Source: JAIBJN01 sp963825255
GTDB lineage: Bacteria; Actinomycetota; Thermoleophilia; Gaiellales; Gaiellaceae
Assembly: GCA_963825255.1 (NCBI GenBank)
Contig: CAWGSF010000007.1
Coordinates: 1 to 64,000 of the forward strand
Length of the DNA: 64,000 nt
Direction: 5' to 3'
The notes under the pieces are model-generated. The model had not been told where the DNA came from and made no database searches. It was given only the letters and a program-made list of their open reading frames with translations. Shown in pieces: positions 37,123 to 45,175 of the stretch; within the stretch, counting starts at the first letter, position 1; each line of letters opens with the position of its first letter. A program made the translations under genes and the position numbers.

Positions 37123-37145
37123 CAAAACCCGGACCGGGAGCGCGC

Positions 37146-37560
37146 ATGACGGACTCGGGCGAGGCGCGCGACCCGCTCCTCGAGCCCTCGGCGTTCGACC
37201 GCCACTACGGGCTCGAGGTGGTCGAGTGCAGCGACGAGCTCGTGCGCGGGCGCGTCGAGGTGGGGGAGGAGCTGAAGCAGCCGCTGGGGCTCGTCCACGG
37301 CGGCGTCCACGCGGCGATCGCCGAGGGGCTCGCTTCGCTCGGGACGAACCACGGCGTCGCCGCCGAAGGCAAGGTCGGCCTCGGCATGTCCAACGAGTCG
37401 TCGTTCCTGCGGCCCGTCGGCGGGCGGGACGATCCACGCGACTGCGCGCCGGCGCCATCGCGGCCGGACGACGTGGGTCTGGGACGTGGAGCTCGCCGAC
37501 GACGAGGGCCGGCTCTGCGCTCTCAGCCGGGTGACCGTGGCGGTCCGCCCGGGCCCGTGA
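37146..37560 (+). CDS. PaaI-like hotdog thioesterase (one frameshift)
   Basis: Starts MTDSGEARDPLLEPSAFDRH, then GLEVVECSDELVRGRVEVGE, PLGLVHGGVHAAIAEGLASL (HGG active-site helix with catalytic acid in AEG), GLGMSNESSFLRPV. A break near 37430 precedes TTWVWDVELADDEGRLCALS. About 137 residues. Hotdog thioesterases of this class release CoA from aryl- or hydroxyaryl-CoA esters, so it may relieve dead-end CoA esters in the neighbouring pathway. It overlaps paaX by 4 bases. Confidence 0.88.
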
Positions 37561-38393
37561 GCGAGGAGGCCCCGCCGCTCTTCGAGCAGCGGCCACAGAG
37601 CCTCGTCGTCACGCTGCTCGGCGCGTACGTCTACCCGGACGACCGGCTGGTGTGGTCGGGCGGGCTCGTGCGGCTCCTGGGCGAGCTCGGCTTCTCCGCC
37701 GGTGCCGCCAGGGTCGCCCTGGCGCGGCTGACGCGCCGCGACCTCCTCGCGCGCGTCCGCACCGGCCGGCTCGTGCACTACCGGCCGACAGCGCGGACGA
37801 CCGCGCTGCTGGCCGAGGGCGAGCGCCGGATCTTCTCGCTCGGCCGCGACGCCCGTCCCGCCGGCGAGTGGACGATCCTCTCGCATGCCATTCCCGACGA
37901 GCGGCGGCTCGAGCGCGGCCGGCTCGCCCGGCGCCTGCGCTTCCTCGGCTTCGGCTCGCTCCAGGACGGCGTCTGGATCTCGCCGCACGACCGCGCGGAG
38001 GAGGTGGCCTCCCTCCTCGAGGAGCTGCGGCTCGTCGGCCATGCCGCCGTCGTCCTCGGGCGGCCGGCGGGCCTCACCGACCTCGAGACCCTCGTCGCCC
38101 GTGCCTGGGACGTGGAGGGGCTGGCGAAGCGCTACCGCGCGTTCGAGCTCGCCTTCGGCCGGCACACGGCACGGAACGGCGTCGCCGATCGGGAGGCCTT
38201 CCTCGTCCGCACCCGGCTCGTGCACGCCTTCCGGCAGTTCCCGTCCCTCGACCCGGGGTTGCCGGACGAGCTCGTCCCGACCGGCGGGCATCGCGCCCGG
38301 GCGGTCGCCCTCTTCCACGATCTCTATGCCGCGCTGGCAGAGCCGGCCCGGCGCCACTTCGTCGGCGCGACGGCCCCGCCCGTCCGCGGCTAG
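37557..38393 (+). CDS. paaX: PaaX-family transcriptional regulator
   Basis: 278 residues, intact, from a GTG overlapping the thioesterase stop. N-terminal winged helix (PQSLVVTLLGAYVYPDDRLV, LVRLLGELGFSAGAARVALA, RLTRRDLLARVRTGRLVHY), middle domain WTILSHAIPDERRLERGRLA and C-terminal AFRQFPSLDPGLPDELVP. PaaX repressors are released by aryl-CoA esters (phenylacetyl-CoA in the known case). Here the head-to-head operon makes and uses anthraniloyl-CoA, the likely ligand. The name marks family, not a proven phenylacetate role; no paa genes are in the window. Confidence 0.9.
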   Translation: MSEEAPPLFEQRPQSLVVTLLGAYVYPDDRLVWSGGLVRLLGELGFSAGAARVALARLTRRDLLARVRTGRLVHYRPTARTTALLAEGERRIFSLGRDARPAGEWTILSHAIPDERRLERGRLARRLRFLGFGSLQDGVWISPHDRAEEVASLLEELRLVGHAAVVLGRPAGLTDLETLVARAWDVEGLAKRYRAFELAFGRHTARNGVADREAFLVRTRLVHAFRQFPSLDPGLPDELVPTGGHRARAVALFHDLYAALAEPARRHFVGATAPPVRG

Positions 38394-38396
38394 CCG

Positions 38397-38876
38397 CTAC
38401 TCGGGGCCGCAGTCGGGCTCGGGCTCTCCCTCGACGCCCGGGAGCCGGCCGAGGAGGGAGGTGAGCGTCGCCATCTCCTCCTCGGTGAAGCGGGCGAGGA
38501 AGAGATCGTCCACGCCGGCGATGTGCGTCCGGGCCGCCTCGCGGAGGCGCCGGCCGCCGGCCGTGGTCAGCTTCGCGTAGACGACGCGCCGATCGGTCGG
38601 GCAGGACGCCCGCTCGACCAGGCCGGACTGCTCGAGCCGGTCGAGGAGCCGCGTCATCCCGGATGCCGTGAGGAGGACCCGGTCGGCGAGGTCGACTCGC
38701 TTCAGCGCCTGGTCGGGCGCGTGCGAGAGGTGGAGCAGGACCTCGTACTCGTTGAGGGTGAGCCCGTGCTGCGCGACGAGGTCGGAGGAGAGCGCGCGCG
38801 TCAGCGCGGCGTGGGCGCGGAGGAAGCGGATCCACCCTTCGAGCTGGCCTCGTTCGGGAAATACTTGCGTACTCAA
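38397..38876 (-). CDS. MarR-family transcriptional regulator
   Basis: 159 residues from a TTG at 38876. Winged helix: LEGWIRFLRAHAALTRALSS, LTLNEYEVLLHLSHAPDQAL, RVDLADRVLLTASGMTRLLD, GLVERASCPTDRRVVYAKLT (the DRR wing), ending with an acidic tail PGVEGEPEPDCGPE. It is divergent from the YceI gene with about 50 bases between starts, so it probably controls that promoter and its own. Intact. Confidence 0.9.
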   Translation of the reverse strand: MSTQVFPERGQLEGWIRFLRAHAALTRALSSDLVAQHGLTLNEYEVLLHLSHAPDQALKRVDLADRVLLTASGMTRLLDRLEQSGLVERASCPTDRRVVYAKLTTAGGRRLREAARTHIAGVDDLFLARFTEEEMATLTSLLGRLPGVEGEPEPDCGPE

Positions 38877-38901
38877 TTACGTTCTAGTATATGTTTGCGC
38901 A

Positions 38902-38910
38902 ATCAACTAT
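38902..38910 (+). promoter_or_regulatory. ATCAACTAT motif upstream of yceI
   Basis: ATCAACTAT lies 16 bases before the YceI start in an AT-rich promoter that also has the 8-bp palindrome TTGCGCAA. The same 9-mer appears in reverse (ATAGTTGAT) upstream of the second MarR gene, suggesting one regulator binds both. Confidence 0.4.
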
Positions 38911-38926
38911 ATCACCGGAGGTCACG

Positions 38927-39439
38927 ATGGGCACTGTAAATGGGAACGCGGCGGAGCTCGCAGGCACGTGGGTCGTCGATCCGAGCCACTCGGCCGTGGA
39001 GTTCGAGGTCGTCGACACGGAGTCGCTGGTCGCGGCGATCCGGGGTCGGTTCACCGACTTCGAGGGCGCGCTCGTCCTTCCGAACGACGACGGAGCCGGT
39101 AGCGCGACGGCCGTCGTCCGCACCGCCAGCGTCACCACGGACAACGAGCCGCGCGACGCGCACCTGCGCTCGCCGGACTTCCTCGACGCCGAGGCCGCGC
39201 CCGAGATCACGTTCTCGGCCGACAGCGTCGTCGTCGAGGGCGACGCGCTGACCATTCCCGGGCGCATCGCCATCAGGGGCACGTCCTTCCCGGTCGAGCT
39301 GAAGGCCAGGGCCCTCGGGGCGGGCACCGACGTCCAGGGGCGGGAGAAGCTCGTGCTCGCCTCGGACGGCGAGCTCGACTGGGGCACGCAGAAGGTCTCG
39401 CTCGACCTCAGCGCGACCTTCGTGAAGGAGGCGCTAGCG
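38927..39439 (+). CDS. YceI-family protein
   Basis: Start ATG at 38927 with GGAGG 5 bases upstream. Lipocalin-like YceI motifs: GTWVVDPSHSAVEFEVVD, GRFTDFEGALVLPNDDGA, NEPRDAHLRSPDFLDAEAAP, GRIAIRGTSFPVELKARAL, ending LDLSATFVKEALA. About 170 residues. YceI proteins bind isoprenoids or other lipids; this one has no signal peptide, as usual in actinobacterial cytoplasmic members. The frame runs without a stop into the FMN reductase; one base out of phase a TAG would end it at CGCTAG, so the fusion may be an indel artefact. Confidence 0.88.
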
Positions 39440-40012
39440 ATGCGCGTGCTCGGGATCGCCGGCAGCCTCCGCGCGGGCTCCTACAACCGCGCCCTCCTCG
39501 CCGCCGCGCGCGAGCTCGCGCCGGAGGGGATGGAGATCGTCGAGTACGACATCGCCGACCTCCCCTTCTACGACGCGGGCCTCGAGGCCGGCGGCGATCC
39601 CGGGCCGGTCGCGGACTTCAAGCGCGCGATCGCCGAGGCGGACGCCGTCCTGATCGCCACGCCCGAGTACAACCGGAGCGTGCCGGGCGTCCTCAAGAAC
39701 GCGATCGACTGGGCGTCCCGCCCGCCGCTCGGCTCCCCGCTCGCCGGCAAGCGCGTCGGCGTCATGGGGGCCTCGACCGGGATGAGCGGGACGACCCACG
39801 CGCAGGCACACCTGCTCCAGGCGCTCGCCTGCACGCGCGCGAGCGTCCTCGACGAGCCGCGCGTCCTCGTCCCGCTCGCGTACGAGCACTTCGACGAGGA
39901 CGGCCGTCTCACGACCCCCGAGGTGCGCGAGGCCGTCAGGGACCTGCTCTGGTCGCTAGCCGCCGAGGGCGCGGCGGAGGACGTCACGGAGCGCGCGCTG
40001 GTCGCCGGCTGA
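39440..40012 (+). CDS. NADPH-dependent FMN reductase/flavodoxin-like oxidoreductase
   Basis: 190 residues from the ATG at 39440, with GAAGGAGG 9 bases upstream supporting a separate start. Motifs: MRVLGIAGSLRAGSYNRALL (FMN phosphate loop), DADVVLIATPEYN-type residues here read ADAVLIATPEYNRSVPG, LKNAIDWASRP and KRVGVMGASTGMSGTTHAQA. This is the azoreductase/chromate reductase (YieF/ArsH) class. It is in frame with YceI upstream. The 3' end overlaps the convergent MarR gene by 57 bases. Confidence 0.9.
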   Translation: MRVLGIAGSLRAGSYNRALLAAARELAPEGMEIVEYDIADLPFYDAGLEAGGDPGPVADFKRAIAEADAVLIATPEYNRSVPGVLKNAIDWASRPPLGSPLAGKRVGVMGASTGMSGTTHAQAHLLQALACTRASVLDEPRVLVPLAYEHFDEDGRLTTPEVREAVRDLLWSLAAEGAAEDVTERALVAG

Positions 40013-40388
40013 GAGGCCGGCGATCTCCGCCGGCGGCTCGTTCATCAGCTCGACGACCCGGGCGCGGACGGCGCTTCCCGCATCCGTGAGCGCCAGGGTC
40101 TTCACCCGGCGGTCGCCGAGCCCGGGCCGGCGCTCGACGAGCCCCCGCGACTCCAGCCGGTCGACGATGCCGGTCACGTTGGAGGCGTGGCAGTAGAGGG
40201 CGTCGGCGAGCTCGCTCATGGCCAGCGGGCGCTCGGGCTCGAGCAGCCGCAGGGCGTGGGCCTGCACGTGAGTGAGGTCGAGCTCGACGAGTCGCGCCGA
40301 GAGGACGGCGTGCTTCGCCTTGGCGAGCTGGAAGACGAGCCGCCACGCTTCCTCGGCGACGGTCGGCCTGCTCGGTCACGGTGGCCAT
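39956..40388 (-). CDS. MarR-family transcriptional regulator (one frameshift)
   Basis: Start MATVTEQAD, a break near 40360, then EEAWRLVFQLAKAKHAVLSA in the hidden frame and the clean remainder: VQAHALRLLEPERPLAMSEL, ALYCHASNVTGIVDRLESRG, LVERRPGLGDRRVKTLALTD. The recognition helix (HASNVTGIVDRLESRG) and DRR wing are typical. It is divergent from the DrrAB-like exporter and convergent with the FMN reductase; both promoters share the ATAGTTGAT motif. Confidence 0.88.
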
Positions 40389-40399
40389 TGCTTCGAATG

Positions 40400-40436
40400 A
40401 TAGTTGATGAGGTAGATGCTTGACAAGATCAACGAT
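40400..40436. promoter_or_regulatory. Inverted-repeat operator between marR and the ABC exporter
   Basis: ATAGTTGAT at 40400-40408 and ATCAACGAT at 40428-40436 form an inverted repeat with one mismatch and 19 bases between. The left arm is the exact complement of the motif upstream of yceI. It is expected to bind the MarR protein encoded next to it. Confidence 0.5.
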
Positions 40437-40454
40437 AGAGGTAGCCTACGGTTG

Positions 40455-41464
40455 ATGCGAGACGAGCACGGCATCCAGGCCGAGCGGCTGGTGCGGGAGT
40501 TCAAGGGCGGCATCCTCGCCGTCGACGGGATCGACCTGCTGATCGCGCCGGGCGAGATCTACGGCTTCCTCGGCCCCAACGGCGCCGGGAAGTCGACCAC
40601 CGTGCACATGCTGACGACGCTCCTGCCCCCCACGGCCGGGACCGCGCGCGTCGCCGGGTTCGACGTCGTCAAGGAGGGGGCGCAGGTGCGCGCCGCAATC
40701 GGCGCGGCGCTCCAGGAGGCCGCCCTCGACCCCCTGCTGTCCGGGCGCGAGCACCTGCGGCTCCAGACCGCGCTCCACGGCATGCCGAGGGCAGAGCGGC
40801 AGCGCGGCGCAGCGACGCCCTCCTCGAGCGGGTCGGCCTGTCCGAGGCGGCCGACCGCAAGGTGAAGACGTACTCCGGCGGGATGAAGCGGCGCCTCGAC
40901 CTCGCGCTCGCGCTCGTGCACGACCCGAGCATCCTCTTCCTCGACGAGCCGACCACCGGTCTCGATCCGCAGAGCCGGAACGCGCTCTGGACCGAGGTCG
41001 CCCGCCTGGCGCGTGAGGAAGACGTCACCGTCTTCCTCACGACGCAGTACCTCGAGGAGGCCGACGTCCTCGCCGACAGGGTCGGGATCATCGACCACGG
41101 CCGCATCGTCGCCGAGGGGACGCCGGCCGCCCTGAAGGCCGAGATCGGGCGCCCGAGCGTCGAGGCGATCCCCGCGGACCCCGCCGACCTCGACGCGGTC
41201 GCGCGGACGATCGAACGCTTCGGGGTGCACGTTCCCGGCTCGCCCAAGGGCGTTGCCGTCCGCCTGGACGGCGGCGAGGAAGCGCTCGCGGACGTCGTGC
41301 GGGCGCTCGACGCCGAGGGCCTCCACCTGGAGCACCTCCAGCTGCACGCGCCGACGCTCGACGACGTGTTCCTCGCCAAGACGGGGCGCTCGCTCGAGGG
41401 CGCCGGCGACGAGCTCGAGGACGAGGAGCAGCCGGAGCCCGAGCCCGAGCGGCTCCCGGCATGA
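40455..41464 (+). CDS. DrrA-like ABC exporter ATPase (one frameshift)
   Basis: ATG at 40455 preferred (an ATG at 40416 lies within the operator). Motifs: LVREFKGGILAVDGIDLLIA, Walker A GPNGAGKSTTV, QEAALDPLLSGREHLRL, a break near 40810, signature YSGGMKRRLDLALAL, Walker B ILFLDEPTTGLDP and QYLEEADVLADRVGIIDHGR. The C-terminal part (LEHLQLHAPTLDDVFLAKTG) is the daunorubicin-resistance DrrA type. The protein ends in an acidic tail. It overlaps the first permease by 4 bases. Confidence 0.9.
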
Positions 41465-42262
41465 GCGCCCGGTCCCCCGTGAGCAGCCCGCTCCTCCTGC
41501 AGGTCGGGTACCTGGCGCAGGCGCTCGGTCCTGCGGACGCTGCGCCAGCCGGTGAACGTCGTCCCCTCCTTCGTCTTCCCGCTCATCCTGCTCGCGGTGA
41601 ACACCGGCGGGCTCAGGGCGGCCGCTCGGATCCCGGGCTTTCCCGACCGACTCGTATCTCGACTTCGCGCTCGCCTTCACCTTCCTGCAGGGCGCGCTCT
41701 TCGCGACGACGAACGCCGGGACCGACCTCGCGCGCGACATCCAGACCGGCTTCCTGAACAGGCTCGCGCTGACCCCGATCCGGAGCTCGGCGCTCCTCGC
41801 CGGCCAGCTCGCGGGCGTCGTCGTGCTCGCACTCCTGCAGACGTCGCTCTACCTCACCGTCGGCCTCATCGCGGGCGTCACGATCGAGAGCGGCGTCCTC
41901 GGCGTGATCGTCCTCGTCTTCCTGGGCGTGCTCATCGCCCTCGGGTTCGGGGCGATCGGCGCGTTCCTCGGGCTGCGGACGGGCTCGGGCGAGGCCGTTC
42001 AGGCCTTCTTCCCGCTCCTCTTCGTCCTCTTCTTCATGTCGTCCATGAACCTGCCGCGGAACCTGATCGAGATCGGGTGGTTCCGCACGGTGGCGACGAT
42101 CAACCCGGTCTCCTACCTGATCGAGGCACTCCGGAGCCTGATCATCACGGGCTGGGACGCCGAGGCGCTGGCGCTCGGGCTTCGGGGTCGCCATCGGGAT
42201 CGGCGGCGATCGCGCTCGCCGCGGCGAGCGTCTCGCTCCGGGGAAGGCTGGCGCGCGCATGA
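41461..42262 (+). CDS. ABC-2 permease 1 of the exporter (frameshifted)
   Basis: Read across frames from MSARSPVSSPLLLQVGYLAQ: RTLRQPVNVVPSFVFPLILL, LDFALAFTFLQGALFATTNA, DIQTGFLNRLALTPIRSSAL, VVLALLQTSLYLTVGLIAGV, AVQAFFPLLFVLFFMSSMNL, TINPVSYLIEALRSLIITGW. This is the DrrB/ABC2_membrane pattern of six helices. Breaks near 41530, 41645 and 42180. It overlaps the second permease by 4 bases, so the exporter probably has a heteromeric membrane part. Confidence 0.85.
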
Positions 42263-43028
42263 AGAGCTTCGTCTCGGTCGCCCTGGCGGTCGCGTGGCGC
42301 GGCGTCCGCAACGCGTTCACGACCCCGGCGATCCTCCTGCCCAGCCTGCTCTTCCCGCTCTTCTTCTTCACGGCGTTCGCCGGCGGGCTGTCGCGCGTCG
42401 CCGACGTGCCCGGCTTCGACTACCCCGCCGGCTACACGGCCTTCCAGTTCGTGTTCGTGTTCCTCCAGTCCGCGGCCTTCGGCGGCGTCTTCACCGGGTT
42501 CTCGATCGCGCGCGACTTCGAGAGCGGTTTCGCCCGCCGGCTCCTCCTCGCGGCGCCCCGGCGGACGGGGATCATCGCCGGCTACGCGATCGTGGCGCTC
42601 GTGCGCTGGGCGGCGACCGCGTCGGTCGTGACCCTCGTCGCTCTGATCTCGGGTATGACCATCCTCGGCGACGGAATCGACCTCTTCGGGCTCGTGCTTC
42701 TCGGAATCCTCGTCAACGTCGCGGCCGTCCTCTGGGCGAGCGGCGTGGCCATGCGCTTCCGCACGCTGCAGGCGGGGCCGTTGATGCAGATCCCGATCTT
42801 CCTCACGCTCTTCCTCGCGCCCGTGTACGTCCCGCTCGCCTGCTGAAGGGCTGGATCCACGCGGTCGCACAGGTGAACCCGGCGACGTTTCTGCTCGAGG
42901 CGGGACGCGGCTTCGTGGCGGGCGAGCCGGTGGAGGTGGCCACGGCGTTCGCCCTCGCGCTCGCCGCGGTCGCGGTCTTCTCCCTCTGGGCGCTCCGGGG
43001 CCTGCGAAGCGCCGAGTCCGCCGGCTAG
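42259..43028 (+). CDS. ABC-2 permease 2 of the exporter (one frameshift)
   Basis: Starts MKSFVSVALAVAWRGVRNAF, then AILLPSLLFPLFFFTAFAGG, GYTAFQFVFVFLQSAAFGGV, SIARDFESGFARRLLLAAPR, LFGLVLLGILVNVAAVLWAS, IPIFLTLFLAPVYVPLA. A break near 42840 precedes LLKGWIHAVAQVNPATFLLE and a last helix. Same fold as permease 1, about 256 residues. It meets the convergent membrane-protein gene tail to tail with a 4-base overlap. Confidence 0.87.
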
Positions 43029-43660
43029 CGGGCGAGCGGCCGGAGGCCGGCGTCCTCGAGCGCGGCGGCCACGAGCGGGTCGTACCGCTCGGCGACGAGG
43101 TCTCCGAACGGGTCGGAGGTGTGACGGGCGAGCGTCGGGTACGGAAGGGAGAACGCCGCGCGCATCGCGAGCAGGCGCCGGCGCTCTCCGGTGAGGCCGC
43201 CTTCGGGGACGGCGAGGAGCCGGTCGACCGCGGTCAGCCTCCTGATCTGGCGGAGGCGGGGCGGGACGTAGATCGCGAGCACGAGGAGCGCCGGCACGAG
43301 GAAGGTCGAGATCCCGAGGAGGTTCGCGAGGTCGTTGACGGCGTCCTCGCCCTCGCGCCCCAGGTCGGCGACGTTGCCGCCCGTCCCCGAGCCGGCCTGG
43401 GAGAAGGCATCGGACAGCTCGCCGCCGATCACCGGGATGCCGCCGACCGCGTCGGCGACCTGGCCGAAGCCTCCCTCGACCGCGGTTCCCGCGCCCGTCA
43501 CGCCCCGGCCGAGGGCTCCGAGCTCCTGCACGGTGTCGTGCACCTTCAGGCCCAGCCAGGCGAGGAAGGCGAGGAGGGCCAGCACGACGAGATCGACGAG
43601 CAGCGTCCGGACGAGGGCGTCCCGCGCGTGCGGGTAGAAGCGGGTGTGCGTCTGTTCCAT
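43025..43660 (-). CDS. Membrane protein of unknown function
   Basis: 211 residues starting MEQTHTRFYPHARDALVRTL. One helix near residues 18-40 (LLVDLVVLALLAFLAWLGLK) and one near 118-136 (TFLVPALLVLAIYVPPRLRQ) flank an extracytoplasmic loop rich in Gly (GGFGQVADAVGGIPVIGGEL). The cytoplasmic C-terminal part contains RLLAVPEGGLTGERRRLLAM and FGDLVAERYDPLVAAALEDA. I recognise no characterised family. Intact. Confidence 0.75.
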   Translation of the reverse strand: MEQTHTRFYPHARDALVRTLLVDLVVLALLAFLAWLGLKVHDTVQELGALGRGVTGAGTAVEGGFGQVADAVGGIPVIGGELSDAFSQAGSGTGGNVADLGREGEDAVNDLANLLGISTFLVPALLVLAIYVPPRLRQIRRLTAVDRLLAVPEGGLTGERRRLLAMRAAFSLPYPTLARHTSDPFGDLVAERYDPLVAAALEDAGLRPLAR

Positions 43661-43684
43661 CTCGACCTCCCAGCGTCGCGTCGG

Positions 43685-44140
43685 CTACGGCTGTCCCTCG
43701 GGGGCAAGCCCCTTGCGGCGGAGCTCCTCGAGGGCGCCCTCGCTCTTCTCGAGCGAGCCGAGGCCCATGCCCTGGAGGATCTCTTGCGTCTTCGAGAACT
43801 GGACGTCGGCGTACTCGACCACCTGGACGTGGTTCCCCCAGGGATCGCGGAAGTCCAGCCCTCGCCCGGGAAGGATCTCCGCGCCGACGTCCTCGAGCGC
43901 GCGGCGGGCCGCCTCCAGGTCGTCGACGACCAGGCCGATGTGCCGGTGGCCGTCGGGCCCCTGGCTCCGCCCCTCGCCCAGCGCGATGAACTGGTCGCCC
44001 ATGTCCAGGAAGGCCATTCGCCGTCCGCGACCCCGGAGCGTGAAGTCGAAGACGCTCCCGTAGAAGGCGAGCGCCTCGTCGATGTCGCCCACCTCGAGGG
44101 CGACGTGGTTCATGCCCACGAGGCGCGCCCGCCGGCTCAT
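43685..44140 (-). CDS. VOC (glyoxalase) family protein
   Basis: 151 residues, intact. Starts MSRRARLVGMNHVALEVGDI (metal-ligand His), DEALAFYGSVFDFTLRGRG, GHRHIGLVVDDLEAARRALE (second His) and DFRDPWGNHVQVVEYADVQF (Glu). After the VOC unit a helical tail (KTQEILQGMGLGSLEKSEGA) resembles that of lactoylglutathione-lyase-like actinobacterial proteins. Substrate unknown. A copy of the palindromic repeat lies 13 bases upstream of its start. Confidence 0.87.
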   Translation of the reverse strand: MSRRARLVGMNHVALEVGDIDEALAFYGSVFDFTLRGRGRRMAFLDMGDQFIALGEGRSQGPDGHRHIGLVVDDLEAARRALEDVGAEILPGRGLDFRDPWGNHVQVVEYADVQFSKTQEILQGMGLGSLEKSEGALEELRRKGLAPEGQP

Positions 44141-44152
44141 GCCGTGAGAGGT

Positions 44153-44175
44153 GCAAGTAACAGTCTGTTACTTGC
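44153..44175. repeat. Palindromic repeat copy 2
   Basis: Perfect 11+1+11 palindrome with core AAGTAACAG-T-CTGTTACTT and outer pairs GC/GC. It lies in the divergent gap between the VOC gene and the MauE-like gene, a position that would also suit an operator. Confidence 0.85.
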
Positions 44176-44296
44176 TCGCTCGGCTAGCGTTGGGAGGGAC
44201 GCGGTCACCGCACGAGAAACCCTAGACGCTGACTGTTTTTGAGGATTTGATGAAAACTCTCTCGCCGCATCCCGCGGGGGCCGATTAGCTCCTACA

Positions 44297-45175
44297 GTGG
44301 TCCCGTTGTCGACGGTCGCCCGGATCCTCGTCGGACTGCTCCTGCTCTGGGCCGCAGCGGCCAAGCTGCGCCGGCGCGAGGACCTTCCCGACTGGCTTGC
44401 CGCCTACGGCCTCCCGGGTCGCTACGCCCGCCCGGCCGCCTGGGCGGTCATGGCGGCCGAGGCGGTCGTCGGCGTCCTGCTGCTCTTCGGGCTGGCGCTG
44501 CCCGCGAGCGCGTACGCGGCGGTCCTCCTCGGCGTCGGCTTCGTCGCGGCGCTCGCCCAGGCGCGCCTCCGGGGCGTCGAGCGGCTCCGGTGCGGGTGCT
44601 TCGGCGCCTCCGAGGGCCGGACGACGCACCTCCTCCTCCGCGCCGTCGGCTTCACCGCCCTCGCCGCCCTGGCCGCCTTCGGCGGCGGGATCGACGTCTC
44701 GGCCTCCTCCGACACGCTGGTCGCCGTCGCCCTCGTCGTCCTCACGGCCGCGGTCGTCATCCTCTCGCTGCTCGTCCTCGCGCTCTACCGCCAGGTCGGC
44801 GTCCTCACGCTCCGCCTCGGCCCGCGCGTCCCCCTCGAGCTCGCCGAGGAAGGCCCCGAGGTGGGCTCGTCCGCGCCGCCGCTCGACGGTCTTCGCGGCC
44901 GGGGCGCCGAGGTCGTCTTCTTCTTCTCGGCGACCTGCCGGCTCTGCCGCCAGCTCGCGCCCGGCGTCGCCGCGCTCGCACGGCAAGGGCTCAGGGTGCG
45001 TGTCGTCGAGGAGGAGCAGGAGGGCGACGTCTTCGAGGACTGGAACGTGCCGGGGACGCCCTTCGTCGTCCACGCGATCGACGGCGTGGTCGCCGCGAAG
45101 GGAACGGTCAACACGCTGGAGGAGCTCGAGACGCTCCTCGACGCGGGGCGGGCGAGGGTCAATGCCGCCGCGTGA
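44297..45175 (+). CDS. MauE/DoxX-like membrane domain fused to a MauD/thioredoxin-like domain
   Basis: 292 residues from a GTG. Residues 1-125 have four helices of the MauE type (VARILVGLLLLWAAAAKLRR, AWAVMAAEAVVGVLLLFGLA, YAAVLLGVGFVAALAQARLR, with LRCGCFGAS); a fifth helix (LVVLTAAVVILSLLVLALYR) follows. Residues 185-285 are thioredoxin-like with VVFFFSATCRLCRQLAPGVA (CxxC) and the cis-Pro NVPGTPFVVHAIDGVVAAKG. In methylamine utilisation MauE and MauD are separate proteins that support disulfide formation in the MauA subunit. Here they are fused and directly precede a MauA-like gene. Intact; overlaps the next gene by 14 bases. Confidence 0.85.
   Translation: MVPLSTVARILVGLLLLWAAAAKLRRREDLPDWLAAYGLPGRYARPAAWAVMAAEAVVGVLLLFGLALPASAYAAVLLGVGFVAALAQARLRGVERLRCGCFGASEGRTTHLLLRAVGFTALAALAAFGGGIDVSASSDTLVAVALVVLTAAVVILSLLVLALYRQVGVLTLRLGPRVPLELAEEGPEVGSSAPPLDGLRGRGAEVVFFFSATCRLCRQLAPGVAALARQGLRVRVVEEEQEGDVFEDWNVPGTPFVVHAIDGVVAAKGTVNTLEELETLLDAGRARVNAAA

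Noticed and set aside
37557..38393. PaaX as evidence of a phenylacetate degradation cluster
   Set aside because: No paaABCDE epoxidase, paaK or paaZ gene is present; the neighbours fit anthraniloyl-CoA instead.
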